A DNA stretch of 64,000 bases from Butyrivibrio proteoclasticus B316. GTDB taxonomy: Bacteria > Bacillota > Clostridia > Lachnospirales > Lachnospiraceae. The stretch's first letter is position 1. Each line of letters opens with the position of its first letter. Position numbers and translations under genes: made by a program. Positions 26,149 through 35,555 of this stretch are shown here, piece by piece. The stretch is from the NCBI RefSeq assembly GCF_000145035.1, contig NC_014387.1, positions 2,098,001 to 2,162,000 on the forward strand. The letters run 5' to 3'. Below the pieces are notes generated by a model. That model did not search any database and was not told the DNA's origin. It was given only the letters and a program-made list of their open reading frames with translations.

Positions 26149-26961
26149 TCAATCTATGGCCTCTAAAATAAAAGGTGCAAGGCCGTCATGGTCATTATCT
26201 TCAGTAGTTATAAAATCAGCACTTTTTTTCACTAAATCAGTGCCGTTGATCATTGCTATTCCGTGACCTGCTGCCTCTATCATCGAGATGTCATTCTGCT
26301 CATCTCCGGCAGCGTAGGTATCCTCAATAGCAACTCCAAGAATATCCGCAAGTCTCTTAACTGCGCTTCCCTTTCCCGCAATAGATGGAAAAATCTCCAT
26401 ATAGTAGGGATTGGAATACAAAAGAGTAAGCTTACCCTCAGTCATCTCATAAAGAGCCTTCCTGAATCTCTCCTGTTTGTCATGATCATGAAGCTCAATA
26501 GCAATCATCTTGGATGGAGGATTCTGAAGCTGTGCCATCACATCATCGGTAACGATCAGAGGAGTCTTGATAACTCTCCTGTAAAAATCCATGCACTCAC
26601 CGTCATGCCTGGAAACTATATGTGTCTCATTATAGGTGTGACAATGAATGCCATACTCATCTGCAAGATTAAAAATTGGAACCACCATTTCAAGAGGGAT
26701 TCCAGTTTTGTAAACATACCTGCCTTCATCCACGCTATAAATCTCTGTTCCATTTGAGCCGCAGAGAAAACTCCCCTTAAAATCAAGCCCCAGCCCTCTG
26801 TATACTGCCTTGGCGCTATCTATAGCTCTTCCTGTGTTTATGCAAAAATGATTTCCTGCATCTGTAAATTTATGTAGTGCCTCCATAGTATCCGGTGTTA
26901 TCTCTTTTTGTTTATTCAAAAGAGTTCCATCCAGATCAAAGAAAAATATCTTTTTGCTCAC
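26149..26961 (-). CDS. Cof-type HAD-superfamily phosphatase
   Basis: 270 residues from a GTG at 26961 with GGAG six bases upstream; the longer frame to 26985 reaches into a terminator. HAD motif I FFFDLDGTLL (residues 6-15) with the DxD pair, a C2 cap domain, and the late motif AAGDEQNDISMIEAAG are typical of Cof/YbiV sugar or cofactor phosphatases. Substrate unknown. Confidence 0.9.
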   Translation of the reverse strand: MSKKIFFFDLDGTLLNKQKEITPDTMEALHKFTDAGNHFCINTGRAIDSAKAVYRGLGLDFKGSFLCGSNGTEIYSVDEGRYVYKTGIPLEMVVPIFNLADEYGIHCHTYNETHIVSRHDGECMDFYRRVIKTPLIVTDDVMAQLQNPPSKMIAIELHDHDKQERFRKALYEMTEGKLTLLYSNPYYMEIFPSIAGKGSAVKRLADILGVAIEDTYAAGDEQNDISMIEAAGHGIAMINGTDLVKKSADFITTEDNDHDGLAPFILEAID

Positions 26962-26985
26962 TTTAAACTCCAAAAAACAAAACAA

Positions 26986-27028
26986 AATCTTTACCCATAT
27001 TTATGATCCATAAAAATGGGTAAAGATT
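26986..27028 (-). terminator. Terminator between the 84-residue gene and the HAD gene
   Basis: A perfect 13-bp stem, AATCTTTACCCAT / ATGGGTAAAGATT, with a 17-nt loop is followed on the minus strand by T-rich sequence (TTTTGTTTTGTTTTTT). It lies 25 bp before the GTG start of the HAD gene, so that gene depends on read-through or a promoter buried here. Confidence 0.85.
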
Positions 27029-27052
27029 CTCCTATCAATTAATTGAAAAGTC

Positions 27053-27307
27053 TCAACCTTCAACAATAAGGTATCTTCCGTCGCCTATATCAAAAACTTC
27101 GTCAGCTTCAAGTACATTGCCACCTTCGGTGTCGACACCTGACTCCTCAAAATACTCTTCAACTTCGTCAACGCCGTCAACAACTACAGCCATGCAGTCT
27201 TCCAAGAATGCCTCTGCCTCCTCCATATTGGATGCAACATCCTCAGGAAAAAGTTGTCCCTGATTCTCCAAAAAACATCTCAGAACTGCCTCATCATACT
27301 CGTGCAT
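27053..27307 (-). CDS. Small acidic protein, unknown function
   Basis: 84 residues from the ATG at 27307, which has GGAGG eight bases upstream. Strongly acidic (many Glu and Asp, hardly any Lys), no signal or helix for the membrane. The central block EEAEAFLEDCMAVVVDGVDE looks helical. It lies 30 bp after maf and before a strong terminator, as last gene of the pheA-ppx-ppk-maf run. No family recognised. Confidence 0.75.
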   Translation of the reverse strand: MHEYDEAVLRCFLENQGQLFPEDVASNMEEAEAFLEDCMAVVVDGVDEVEEYFEESGVDTEGGNVLEADEVFDIGDGRYLIVEG

Positions 27308-27337
27308 AAAATAGTCCTCCAAAATCCCTTTTCGAAG

Positions 27338-27925
27338 TTACAAAAGCCCATGCTCTTGCATTTCGCGGTAAAGTCTTGCTATTGGAAGCCCCACGACATT
27401 GTAATAGTCGCCTCTGATTCCGGAAATAAATATTGCAAACTGTCCCTGAATGCCATAGCCTCCTGCCTTGTCATCCGGTTCACCGGTAGCAACATATGCC
27501 TTGATCTCCTCATCAGTCATCGGTGCAACATCAACCAGTGTTTCCTCATGGAAGGTAAAAGATTTCTCTTCTCCATTATCACCCGTATAAAAAACTGTCA
27601 CACCAGTATATACAGCGTGGGTGTTACCCGCTATAGAACTGATCATTTGAGTTGCATCATCTCTATCCTTGGGTTTTCCAAGCACTTTACGATTATATGA
27701 TACAACGGTGTCAGCGCCGATTACAACTAGTCTACCGGCTTCATTCGTTAAAATTTTGTGAAAAATCTCGGAAGCTTTTTGAAAGGAAAGCTCCTCTACA
27801 AGCTTGTCCGGTTCGGTATTAACTGCATTTTCCTCGCCCTCTGCCGGGATTACTTCATATTCCGGAATCACTTTGGATAAGAGTTCTCTTCTCCTTGGAG
27901 ACCCTGATGCTAAAACATATCTCAT
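27338..27925 (-). CDS. maf: Maf-family nucleoside triphosphate pyrophosphatase
   Basis: 195 residues. The N-terminal signature LASGSPRRRELL (residues 5-16) and the later GADTVV and GKPKDRDDA motifs are those of Maf house-cleaning dNTP/NTP pyrophosphatases, which hydrolyse dTTP, UTP or modified nucleotides to monophosphates. The start lies four bases after the ppk stop, so it is co-translated. Confidence 0.93.
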   Translation of the reverse strand: MRYVLASGSPRRRELLSKVIPEYEVIPAEGEENAVNTEPDKLVEELSFQKASEIFHKILTNEAGRLVVIGADTVVSYNRKVLGKPKDRDDATQMISSIAGNTHAVYTGVTVFYTGDNGEEKSFTFHEETLVDVAPMTDEEIKAYVATGEPDDKAGGYGIQGQFAIFISGIRGDYYNVVGLPIARLYREMQEHGLL

Positions 27926-27929
27926 TTCG

Positions 27930-30083
27930 TCAAACCTTCATTTCCGGTATGAACACACGCGTATTCTGAGTATTCATGACCTGGGAATTTTTGGCGGCTT
28001 CGTCGCCAAATACTTTCTGAGAGTTGATTCTATCAGATGGATCTATCTTCTGACAATCTACTTTTACATAAATCCCCTTTTCATTCATAACATGAGCTTT
28101 GTCTGTATCAGCTAGTTCCACATCAAGAATATGGCGCAGCTTGCCGCGAAGTCTGTCATTCTCAACAGGGAAAAGAATCTCCACACGCCTTTCAAGGTTA
28201 CGAGGCATCCAGTCAGCACTGCTGCAGTAGTACTCAGGACTTCCACCATTTTCAAAATAGAATATCCTGCTATGTTCAAGGTAGTTTCCAACTATAGATC
28301 TGACCGTAATATTATCGCTGACACCCGGGATTCCTGTCCTAAGGCAACATATTCCCCTTACAATAAGGTCAATTTTAACTCCAACTGAACTTGCCCTGTA
28401 GAGTTCTGCAATAACCTCTTTGTGACAGATAGAATTCATCTTGGCAACAATCCTTGCAGGTTCACCATTTATGGCATGCTGTTCTTCTCTTTTAATAAGA
28501 TCAAGCACCCTGTCCTTGAGCCATAGTGGAGCCAGTGATAGCTTGTTCCATCCAAGTGGTTCTGAATAACCTGACAGCATATTGAATACAGCAGTAGCAT
28601 CTTCGCCAAAGGCAGGAGCACAAGTAAAAAGACCTACATCTGTATACTGCTTGGCAGTGGAATCATTATAGTTACCGGTTGCAAGATGAACATACCTTTT
28701 GATACCATCTTCCTCTCTCCTGACTACCAGCGTGATCTTACAGTGTGTCTTAAGTCCGACTAGACCATATATTACATGACAGCCTGCTTTTTCAAGCATC
28801 TTGGCCCATACGATATTGTTTTCCTCATCAAACCTGGCCTTAAGCTCAACAAGAACTGTTACCTGCTTGCCATTGTCCGCTGCCTTGGCAAGGGCTGCAA
28901 TGATGGGTGAATTACCACTTACTCTGTAAAGAGTCTGTTTAATAGCAAGTACATGCGGGTCAACCGCCGCATTTTCTACAAACTTAACGACATTCTCAAA
29001 AGTCTCATAGGGATGATGCATCAGAACATCTCCCCTTGAGATCACATCAAAGAGATTCTCGTCATTTCTAAACTCCGGAACAGGCGAAGGCCCTTTGTAT
29101 CTGTGTTCCTTGAGATCATCAAAGCCTTCCAGTTTATACATTTTCATGAGGAAAGTAAGGTCAAGAGGTCCTTCAATATCATAGATTTCGTTATCTTCAA
29201 CGCTAAGCTCGTCTGTAATAAGCTTAAGGAGCTTTTTGCTGATCCCGGTTGCAACCTCCAGCCTTATAGCCTGTCCCCACTGTCTTCTCTTGATCTGCTT
29301 CTCAATCTCTTTGAGAAGATCTTCAGCTTCGTCCTCATCTATGGACAAGTCGGCATTTCTACCCACCCTGTAAGGAGAACTTGTAATTACATCATAATTA
29401 AGAAACAGCTTATCTACATTCTTCTGTATTATGTCCTCTAGTAAGATAACCTTGCGAACAGCACCATCTTTGTCACTTCCGGGGATCTCAAGAATACGTG
29501 GCAGGACATCAGGTACCTGAACAGTAGCAAAGTCAACATCATCCTTGCCCTCTTTTTTCTTCAAAAGCGCAGCAATATTAAGCGTCTTATTTCTGATAAG
29601 AGGAAATGGTCTGGAAGAGTCAACTGCCATAGGAGTAAGAACAGGATATACGAATTCATCAAAATATCTGTCAACAAACTCACTGTCTTTAACCGTCAGA
29701 TCATCTGCTCTGCAGATCATAAGCCCCTTTGCAAGAAGCGCCGGAATAAGCTCTTTATTATAGATTCTATACTGCTCGTCTACGAAATCATGAACTCTTG
29801 TAAGGACCTCAGTGAGCTGTTCCTTGGCCGTCATTCCTGCAATATCAAGCTTCTTGTAATCAGCATTGATCATGTCCTTGAGAGATGCAACTCTTACCAT
29901 AAAGAACTCATCAAGGTTACTTGCAGAAATACTCAGAAACTTAAGCCTCTCAAAAAGAGGATTGTCCTTATCTTCAGCTTCCGACAAAACTCTCTCATTA
30001 AACTGAAGCCAGCTCAGTTCTCTGTTTATATAGTATTTAGGATTTTCAAAATCGTGTTCCTTATTTGTTTTCTTCTTAGCCAT
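27930..30083 (-). CDS. ppk1: Polyphosphate kinase 1
   Basis: 717 residues from the ATG at 30083 (GAGG five bases upstream; a GTG two codons earlier would sit on the ribosome site). The N-terminal YINRELSWLQFNERVL, the phosphorylated-His region HLATGNYNDSTAKQYTD and the HSRIFYFENGG/DWMPRNLERRVE segment are PPK1 hallmarks. It makes polyphosphate from ATP reversibly. The gene overlaps nothing but starts 8 bp from the ppx stop; synthesis and breakdown enzymes are thus in one operon. Confidence 0.97.
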   Translation of the reverse strand: MAKKKTNKEHDFENPKYYINRELSWLQFNERVLSEAEDKDNPLFERLKFLSISASNLDEFFMVRVASLKDMINADYKKLDIAGMTAKEQLTEVLTRVHDFVDEQYRIYNKELIPALLAKGLMICRADDLTVKDSEFVDRYFDEFVYPVLTPMAVDSSRPFPLIRNKTLNIAALLKKKEGKDDVDFATVQVPDVLPRILEIPGSDKDGAVRKVILLEDIIQKNVDKLFLNYDVITSSPYRVGRNADLSIDEDEAEDLLKEIEKQIKRRQWGQAIRLEVATGISKKLLKLITDELSVEDNEIYDIEGPLDLTFLMKMYKLEGFDDLKEHRYKGPSPVPEFRNDENLFDVISRGDVLMHHPYETFENVVKFVENAAVDPHVLAIKQTLYRVSGNSPIIAALAKAADNGKQVTVLVELKARFDEENNIVWAKMLEKAGCHVIYGLVGLKTHCKITLVVRREEDGIKRYVHLATGNYNDSTAKQYTDVGLFTCAPAFGEDATAVFNMLSGYSEPLGWNKLSLAPLWLKDRVLDLIKREEQHAINGEPARIVAKMNSICHKEVIAELYRASSVGVKIDLIVRGICCLRTGIPGVSDNITVRSIVGNYLEHSRIFYFENGGSPEYYCSSADWMPRNLERRVEILFPVENDRLRGKLRHILDVELADTDKAHVMNEKGIYVKVDCQKIDPSDRINSQKVFGDEAAKNSQVMNTQNTRVFIPEMKV

Positions 30084-30090
30084 AGCCACC

Positions 30091-31635
30091 TCACATTTTC
30101 TTTTGTCTGATGACAGGTCTTATTCCAAAGACCTCTTCAAAAAATGCTGCTCTGTTATCAAATAAGCCCTTTTCAAGGGTAATATCCGCCTTGGTATCAA
30201 CATTTATTATCATTTCATCGCCGGTAAGGCTCACCTTAACATCTTTAAACTTCTGCTTGTGCGTTCTGTCAAGACCATTGGCAATTCTCAGAAGAGCTGT
30301 CAGCTTGGCAACTCTCAGGTAATCCTCCTTGGATAGTCCCTCCAAATACGGGCTTTGACTGCCGAAATACTCAAAATCCTCATGGTTATACCTTACAACA
30401 TTAGCTACGATCAGTCTCTCCAGATGAGAAAGACCAATTATCTCCGTAGACATTATGATGTTAAAAGAGCAGTCTCCCAAATATACAACGCTTATATACT
30501 TACCACAGTCATGAAGGATGGTAGCGATATTTAATAAAAGCCTGTCTCTCTGAGATAGTCCATGAAGCTCGCGTGTATTGTCAAAAATGTTAAGAGCAAT
30601 CTTCTGAAGAGTCTCTCTTCTGGATTTGCTGCCCATAAATCTCTTGGAGATATTCTGAGCGCAGGCTACAATATCCTGTTCGAAATCATGTGGAGATCTG
30701 ATGAAGTTCTTTTTCTCAGCATATTCATATGCTATACCGTCGCAGAGAGTAATTCCCGGAGCCCAGATATTTGAGGCATTTGTCGCATCCAAAATACACT
30801 TGATGATAACTCCTGATACATACAAAAGCGGCACATGGTCTTCCGGAATGTTAAGTTTCTTGGCAACAACAATATCGCTGACCTGATTTGCCTGCTCAAG
30901 AAATCCCATATACTCCTGCTTGGTGACAAATCCCGGAGTATCCGTATCTTTTTTGTACCTCTGGACTAGTGGTGATACATAGTCATCGATTATGATGATA
31001 TTTTCTATTGAATTGTCCTTGAGATACAATTTGGAAAAAACAGACAGCTGGGAATTTACCAGCTCGGAAACAAGATCCATATATTTAAGTCTGGTGGCAT
31101 GAACATACTCCATGGTCGTATGAAGCCTCAAAACTCCTGTGCGGAGATTCTGAGTTGCAACCAGGGTGTCCTTTTCAAAAAGCGAGATCTGAATACTGCC
31201 ACCGCCTATATCTACTATAGCAGTAGGTTTTGAAATGATATCTTTGAATTTGGCATGTTTGAGCGCAATTGACTTGTAATCCAGAAAGCGCTGCTCTGAA
31301 TTACTGAGAATATCGATATGTATCCCTGTCCTTCGTTCTATAAGATCGCGAACTACCTCAATATCCCTGGTCTCTCTGACCGCACTTGTGCCGTAGGCAT
31401 GATAATGAGTCACCCCATAACTCTTCATGATCTTCCTGAAATCGCACAAAATCCTGATTATCTCATCTACATGCCTGTGAGATATCCGACCCGTTGCATA
31501 GGTTTCACTTCCAAGATCCATGCGGTGTCTAACGTGATCAAGCTCTCTTACGCCATTTTCCAAAGACAGTTCGAACACCTTAAGCGCCATTTCATAGGAT
31601 CCTACATCAATTGCTGCAAAAACCTCTCCTGTCAT
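30091..31635 (-). CDS. ppx: Ppx/GppA phosphatase with C-terminal HD domain
   Basis: 514 residues. The ASKHA-type phosphatase (about 1-305) opens with FAAIDVGSYEMALKVFE and has AIVDIGGGSIQIS. An HD-like domain follows (about 315-510; NIATILHDCGKYISV). This matches long exopolyphosphatase/guanosine-pentaphosphate phosphohydrolases. Role: removal of terminal phosphate from polyphosphate, possibly pppGpp to ppGpp. Directly upstream of ppk1. Good ribosome site (GAGGGGT). Confidence 0.93.
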   Translation of the reverse strand: MTGEVFAAIDVGSYEMALKVFELSLENGVRELDHVRHRMDLGSETYATGRISHRHVDEIIRILCDFRKIMKSYGVTHYHAYGTSAVRETRDIEVVRDLIERRTGIHIDILSNSEQRFLDYKSIALKHAKFKDIISKPTAIVDIGGGSIQISLFEKDTLVATQNLRTGVLRLHTTMEYVHATRLKYMDLVSELVNSQLSVFSKLYLKDNSIENIIIIDDYVSPLVQRYKKDTDTPGFVTKQEYMGFLEQANQVSDIVVAKKLNIPEDHVPLLYVSGVIIKCILDATNASNIWAPGITLCDGIAYEYAEKKNFIRSPHDFEQDIVACAQNISKRFMGSKSRRETLQKIALNIFDNTRELHGLSQRDRLLLNIATILHDCGKYISVVYLGDCSFNIIMSTEIIGLSHLERLIVANVVRYNHEDFEYFGSQSPYLEGLSKEDYLRVAKLTALLRIANGLDRTHKQKFKDVKVSLTGDEMIINVDTKADITLEKGLFDNRAAFFEEVFGIRPVIRQKKM

Positions 31636-31656
31636 AAATTACCCCTCATATATAAA

Positions 31657-32784
31657 TCAATAATTTCCAAGGATTTTCATCATCCTGGCTTCTTCTCTAA
31701 GCCCCCTAAGCGCATTTCGCACAGAACTGTCCTCCAGATTTCCCTCAAAGTCAATGAAGAATCTGTACTCCCAGTCCTTATCCTCAATAGGCCTTGATTC
31801 TATCTTGGTCATGTTGAGATTGTTGTATATGAAATGCGACATAATATGGTAAAGAGATCCTGCCTCATGCGGAATTTCAAGGCAAAGACTAATCTTATGT
31901 GCTCCCTTTAAAAAGACTTTCTGATTAGCCACAATAATAAATCTGGTAGAATTAGAATCTGCCTGATTGATGCCTTCCTGAATAATATCAAGGCCATAAA
32001 TCTCCGCTGCAGCGCGACTTGCAATTGCTGCCTGAGTGATGTCTTTATCCTCAGAAACCTTTCTTGCCGCAAAGGCATTGTTCTTCATACTGATCTGCTG
32101 AATATCACTGTGTTCATTCAGGAATCTGCTACTCTGCATAAGAGACTGTGGATGGGAAAAAACAGTCTTTATATCTGAGAGCTTAGCTCCCGGAATGCCC
32201 ATAAGACAGTGCCTTATCTCAATTATCTGTTCACCTACTATATAATTCTCATACTCAGTGAGAAGGTCATACACCTCACTAACTACACCTGCAGTAGAAT
32301 TCTCAATCGGAAGAACAGCATAATCTGCGCTTCCCTCTTCAAGTACACTCATTGCGTCCCTGAAGGTCTCTACATGAAAGCAGTTAACATTCTCACCAAA
32401 AAACTCCTTGGTGGCCATCTCTGAATAGGCTCCCTCAGCACCCTGATAGCACACTCTGGAACCTGCCTTGTCTATCGAATCTATCGAAATAAAAGGAAGC
32501 CTTCCGGATGCACCTGCACTTGCAAGCTTTTGATACTGAAGCTTTCTGCTCATGGACATAAGCTGTGAAAACAGTTCTTCAACTCCAACCTTGTTAAAAT
32601 CAGAAGAAGCAAGCTCTCTCACTGCCTTGATCTTCTGTGCTTCTCTTTCTCTGTCAAAAACCTTTTTGCCTGTGGCAATCTTGTAATCTGCCACTTTGGA
32701 AGCTATGTCCATTCTCTTTTCAAATAATTCAACAATCTGTCTGTCCACATCATCTATTTCTACTCGAAGCTGTTGTAAGTCCAT
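31657..32784 (-). CDS. pheA: Bifunctional chorismate mutase/prephenate dehydratase
   Basis: 375 residues from the ATG at 32784 (AAGGATGG upstream); a longer frame to 32916 crosses the promoter region. An AroQ chorismate mutase (1-88; DDVDRQIVELFEKRM), a prephenate dehydratase domain (about 110-285; VCYQGAEGAYSEMA, IENSTAG, NSTRFI) and an ACT domain with the Phe-binding motifs GSLYHIMSHF and ESRP (about 295-372). It converts chorismate to phenylpyruvate for phenylalanine synthesis and should be feedback inhibited by Phe. The stop lies 21 bp before ppx. Confidence 0.96.
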   Translation of the reverse strand: MDLQQLRVEIDDVDRQIVELFEKRMDIASKVADYKIATGKKVFDREREAQKIKAVRELASSDFNKVGVEELFSQLMSMSRKLQYQKLASAGASGRLPFISIDSIDKAGSRVCYQGAEGAYSEMATKEFFGENVNCFHVETFRDAMSVLEEGSADYAVLPIENSTAGVVSEVYDLLTEYENYIVGEQIIEIRHCLMGIPGAKLSDIKTVFSHPQSLMQSSRFLNEHSDIQQISMKNNAFAARKVSEDKDITQAAIASRAAAEIYGLDIIQEGINQADSNSTRFIIVANQKVFLKGAHKISLCLEIPHEAGSLYHIMSHFIYNNLNMTKIESRPIEDKDWEYRFFIDFEGNLEDSSVRNALRGLREEARMMKILGNY

Positions 32785-32871
32785 CGGTCCATCCTTTTCT
32801 AAATATATAGATTGCCAGCGAAGGCTATTTTTACTTAAAAATCCACAAATTAAGTTTAAGATAAAAACCGC

Positions 32872-32900
32872 TTGATAGCAATAACCGCTGCGCATATAAT
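32872..32900 (+). promoter_or_regulatory. Promoter of the DUF5050-like gene
   Basis: TTGATA (32872-32877), a 17-bp spacer and TATAAT (32895-32900) give a strong housekeeping promoter with an expected start near 32907, about 45 bp ahead of the ATG. Confidence 0.8.
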
Positions 32901-32952
32901 TATCTTGAGGACACAATATTTAGTAGCTTGTTTCTTATGCGAGGGGCATATT

Positions 32953-33957
32953 ATGCGAGGACGAACTATTTTAGCATTTGTGATCGTTACACTAGTCATT
33001 GCAGCTGTAGTGACTTTTACTATCCTGGACAAGAGGGTTCCAAGAGATCCTTCCGACCACGGCAATTCTGCCGGCAATCTTCACAATGGCGGCCTGTTTT
33101 TTGAAATGGACGGAAAGGTTTATTTTTCTAATCCCTATGATTCTGACTGTCTCTATTCCATGAATCCTGATGAGACAAATCCCAAAAGACTTACCAGTAT
33201 GCGCGTCAAATATATAAGTGGTGCTAATGGCTTTCTCTACTTCTATATGGATTCCACCAAAAAGTCCGGCTCTGTTGGCGGTCTCGGCACTGTTACCAAT
33301 CAATACGGAATATACAGATGTAAAATTAATGGCACAGACCAGACATGTCTGCTTAGAGATTTCTGCGGAGAAATGCAGTTATGCGGAGAATATCTGTACT
33401 ATGTCACCAAGTTAGAAGGAGGTGCCCTTCACAAGATCCGTGTAGATAAAAAGAATAAATCTCTTGTAGCTCCTGAACCGATTTCTCCTGTTTGCTATGA
33501 CAGAGGGATAATCTATTATACAGGTGTTTCATCGGATCACTATATTCACGCAATGAATACCCAGGCCGGAGATGCTATAAGTGATGTGCTTCCGGGTCAT
33601 CTCTTTTTCCCGGTCGTGCAAGGAAACTATCTCTATTACATGAACGGCGACTCCAATTACAGTCTCTGGCGTACCAATCTCATGAATGGGGAAACTGAGG
33701 TCATTACATCAGAGCGTCTTGACTTCTATACCCTAGATGACCAGCATGTTTACTACGCTTATGCAGGCGGCGAAAATTCAGCCCTCAAAATGTGCGATCT
33801 CGACGGATATGGCAAAACTGTTCTTTTTGAGGGAGTCACAAATAGTTTGAATGTAACATCACAATATCTGTATTTTAAGGTTTACGGACAGGATGAAGTG
33901 GTGTATCATATGCCATTGAATGGAACAAATCAGATTTCAGTTTTAACCTTTGACTAA
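32953..33957 (+). CDS. Membrane-anchored DUF5050-like beta-propeller protein
   Basis: 334 residues from the ATG at 32953 (GAGGGG upstream); a longer frame to 32872 would start inside the promoter. A single N-terminal helix (about 5-24) anchors an extracellular domain made of repeated short strands such as GKVYFSNPYDSDCLYSMNPD, EYLYYVTK, NYLYYMNG and QHVYYAYAG: TolB/DUF5050-type propeller blades. Such proteins are common in clostridia; their function is unknown. Monocistronic. Confidence 0.8.
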   Translation: MRGRTILAFVIVTLVIAAVVTFTILDKRVPRDPSDHGNSAGNLHNGGLFFEMDGKVYFSNPYDSDCLYSMNPDETNPKRLTSMRVKYISGANGFLYFYMDSTKKSGSVGGLGTVTNQYGIYRCKINGTDQTCLLRDFCGEMQLCGEYLYYVTKLEGGALHKIRVDKKNKSLVAPEPISPVCYDRGIIYYTGVSSDHYIHAMNTQAGDAISDVLPGHLFFPVVQGNYLYYMNGDSNYSLWRTNLMNGETEVITSERLDFYTLDDQHVYYAYAGGENSALKMCDLDGYGKTVLFEGVTNSLNVTSQYLYFKVYGQDEVVYHMPLNGTNQISVLTFD

Positions 33958-34013
33958 AACTTTCGTTTTCATTCAAGGTGTTTTACAAACATTAATTTAT
34001 ATGAGGAGAAGGT

Positions 34014-34970
34014 ATGAATAATTTGCGACACATGATGAACCCTCTTGACTTCTCGGTTGAAGAGTTAGAGGCATTATTCGATGTGGCTAATGACATCGAA
34101 AACAACATGTCAGCCTACTCGCATAAATGCGACGGCAAGATCTTAGCTACATGTTTTTATGAACCAAGTACCAGAACAAGACTCAGTTTTGAGACCGCAA
34201 TGCTCCGTCTCGGCGGCAAGACTCTCGGTTTTGCAGATGCAGGATCATCTTCAGCAGCCAAGGGAGAAAGCGTAGCCGATACGATACGTGTTATTTCCTG
34301 TTTTGCAGATATCTGCGCGATGCGTCATCCAAAAGAAGGTGCTCCAATGGTAGCAGCTTCCAATTCTCTCATTCCTGTTATCAATGCAGGTGATGGCGGA
34401 CATCAGCATCCCACTCAAACACTTACAGATTTACTCACCATCAGATCTTTATATGGCAAGCTTGGTGATTTTACTATCGGCCTTTGTGGCGATCTTAAAT
34501 TCGGACGTACTGTCCACTCTCTTATTAATGCTCTTACCAGATACACCGGTATTCATTTTATTTTTATTTCCCCCAAGGAGCTTAAGGTTCCTGACTATAT
34601 AACTGAAATGCTTGATTCCAAGGGTCTTACCTATGAGGAAGTCATCAAACTTGAAGACGTTATGCCTCGTCTTGATTTCCTGTACATGACACGAGTTCAG
34701 AAGGAGCGTTTCTTCAACGAAGAAGACTACATCCGTTTGAAGAACTTCTATATACTCGATAAAGCCAAGATGGAGCTTGCAAAAGAAAAAATGTTCATTC
34801 TTCATCCTCTTCCAAGGGTTAACGAAATATCAGTTGAGATTGACAGCGATCCAAGAGCCGCGTATTTCAAGCAGGTTCAGTATGGTCTCTATGTGAGAAT
34901 GGCACTTATCCTGACACTTCTCGACATGACTGATGCACATATGAATGAAGGGCTTTTGAGAACGTTCTGA
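34014..34970 (+). CDS. pyrB: Aspartate carbamoyltransferase catalytic subunit
   Basis: 318 residues. The carbamoyl-phosphate motif [13 protein letters not shown] (about residues 48-60), the HPKEG and [12 protein letters not shown] segments and the C-terminal HPLPRVNE are all canonical. Catalyses the first committed step of pyrimidine synthesis. The gene is followed by pyrI with 36 bp between, so regulation is probably allosteric through PyrI; no PyrR-type attenuator is seen in the short leader. Confidence 0.97.
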   Translation: MNNLRHMMNPLDFSVEELEALFDVANDIENNMSAYSHKCDGKILATCFYEPSTRTRLSFETAMLRLGGKTLGFADAGSSSAAKGESVADTIRVISCFADICAMRHPKEGAPMVAASNSLIPVINAGDGGHQHPTQTLTDLLTIRSLYGKLGDFTIGLCGDLKFGRTVHSLINALTRYTGIHFIFISPKELKVPDYITEMLDSKGLTYEEVIKLEDVMPRLDFLYMTRVQKERFFNEEDYIRLKNFYILDKAKMELAKEKMFILHPLPRVNEISVEIDSDPRAAYFKQVQYGLYVRMALILTLLDMTDAHMNEGLLRTF

Positions 34971-35006
34971 TCTTAGTTGATCAATTATTATTCGGGAGGA
35001 TACCAG

Positions 35007-35453
35007 ATGTTAAACATAGGAAAAATTGAAGAAGGCTTCGTTCTGGATCATATCCAGGCCGGCAAGAGCATGCAGATATACAAGCATCTTGGCCTTGATA
35101 AGCTTGATTCCACAGTTGCCATAATCAAAAATGCCAAGAGTAAGGCAATGGGCAAAAAAGATATTCTCAAGATTGAATGTGATATAGATTCTCTTGATCT
35201 TGATATTCTTGCTTATATAGACCATAACATCACTGTGAACGTAATTAAGGATGGAGTGATCATAGAAAAAAGATCTCTCGTACTTCCCAAACAGATCACA
35301 GGTGTTATAAAGTGTCACAACCCTCGTTGCATTTCCTCAATCGAGCAGGAACTTCCGCAGATATTCTACCTTGCAGATGAAAACAAGGAAATTTATCGTT
35401 GCAAATACTGCGATGAAAAATACAGTGATGGAGATGCGGCAGCCAAAGGTTAA
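35007..35453 (+). CDS. pyrI: Aspartate carbamoyltransferase regulatory subunit
   Basis: 148 residues from the ATG at 35007 (GGGAGGA upstream). The N-terminal nucleotide-binding domain (VLDHIQAGKSMQIYKHL) is followed by a zinc domain with the four expected cysteines (CHNPRC and CKYC). It binds CTP/ATP and controls PyrB. The stop codon lies four bases before the left arm of the large inverted repeat. Confidence 0.96.
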   Translation: MLNIGKIEEGFVLDHIQAGKSMQIYKHLGLDKLDSTVAIIKNAKSKAMGKKDILKIECDIDSLDLDILAYIDHNITVNVIKDGVIIEKRSLVLPKQITGVIKCHNPRCISSIEQELPQIFYLADENKEIYRCKYCDEKYSDGDAAAKG

Positions 35454-35456
35454 ATA

Positions 35457-35555
35457 CAAGTATGTTCGGATATTAAGCGTCAAAAAAAACACATGACATC
35501 TTGTAAACAAGATGTCATGTGTTTTTATTTGACTCGCTTAATATCCGAACTCTTG
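35457..35555. repeat. Near-perfect 47/48-nt inverted repeat spanning the pyrI/CAP convergent terminator
   Basis: The left arm (35457-35503) and right arm (35508-35555) are reverse complements except for two or three small indels, with a 4-nt loop. Besides the terminator core, a 16-bp block, GTTCGGATATTAAGCG, recurs; in the right arm this is the end of the CAP gene coding for EFGY and the stop. The left arm is non-coding, so it mirrors the coding end. Confidence 0.9.
35485..35526. terminator. Bidirectional terminator between pyrI and the CAP gene
   Basis: A 15-bp perfect stem, ACACATGACATCTTG / CAAGATGTCATGTGT, with loop TAAA is flanked by an A-run on the left and a T-run on the right, serving both converging genes. 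Confidence 0.92.

Noticed and set aside
33958..34013. PyrR attenuator before pyrB
   Set aside because: The 56-bp gap has no terminator/antiterminator structure; PyrI provides allosteric control instead.
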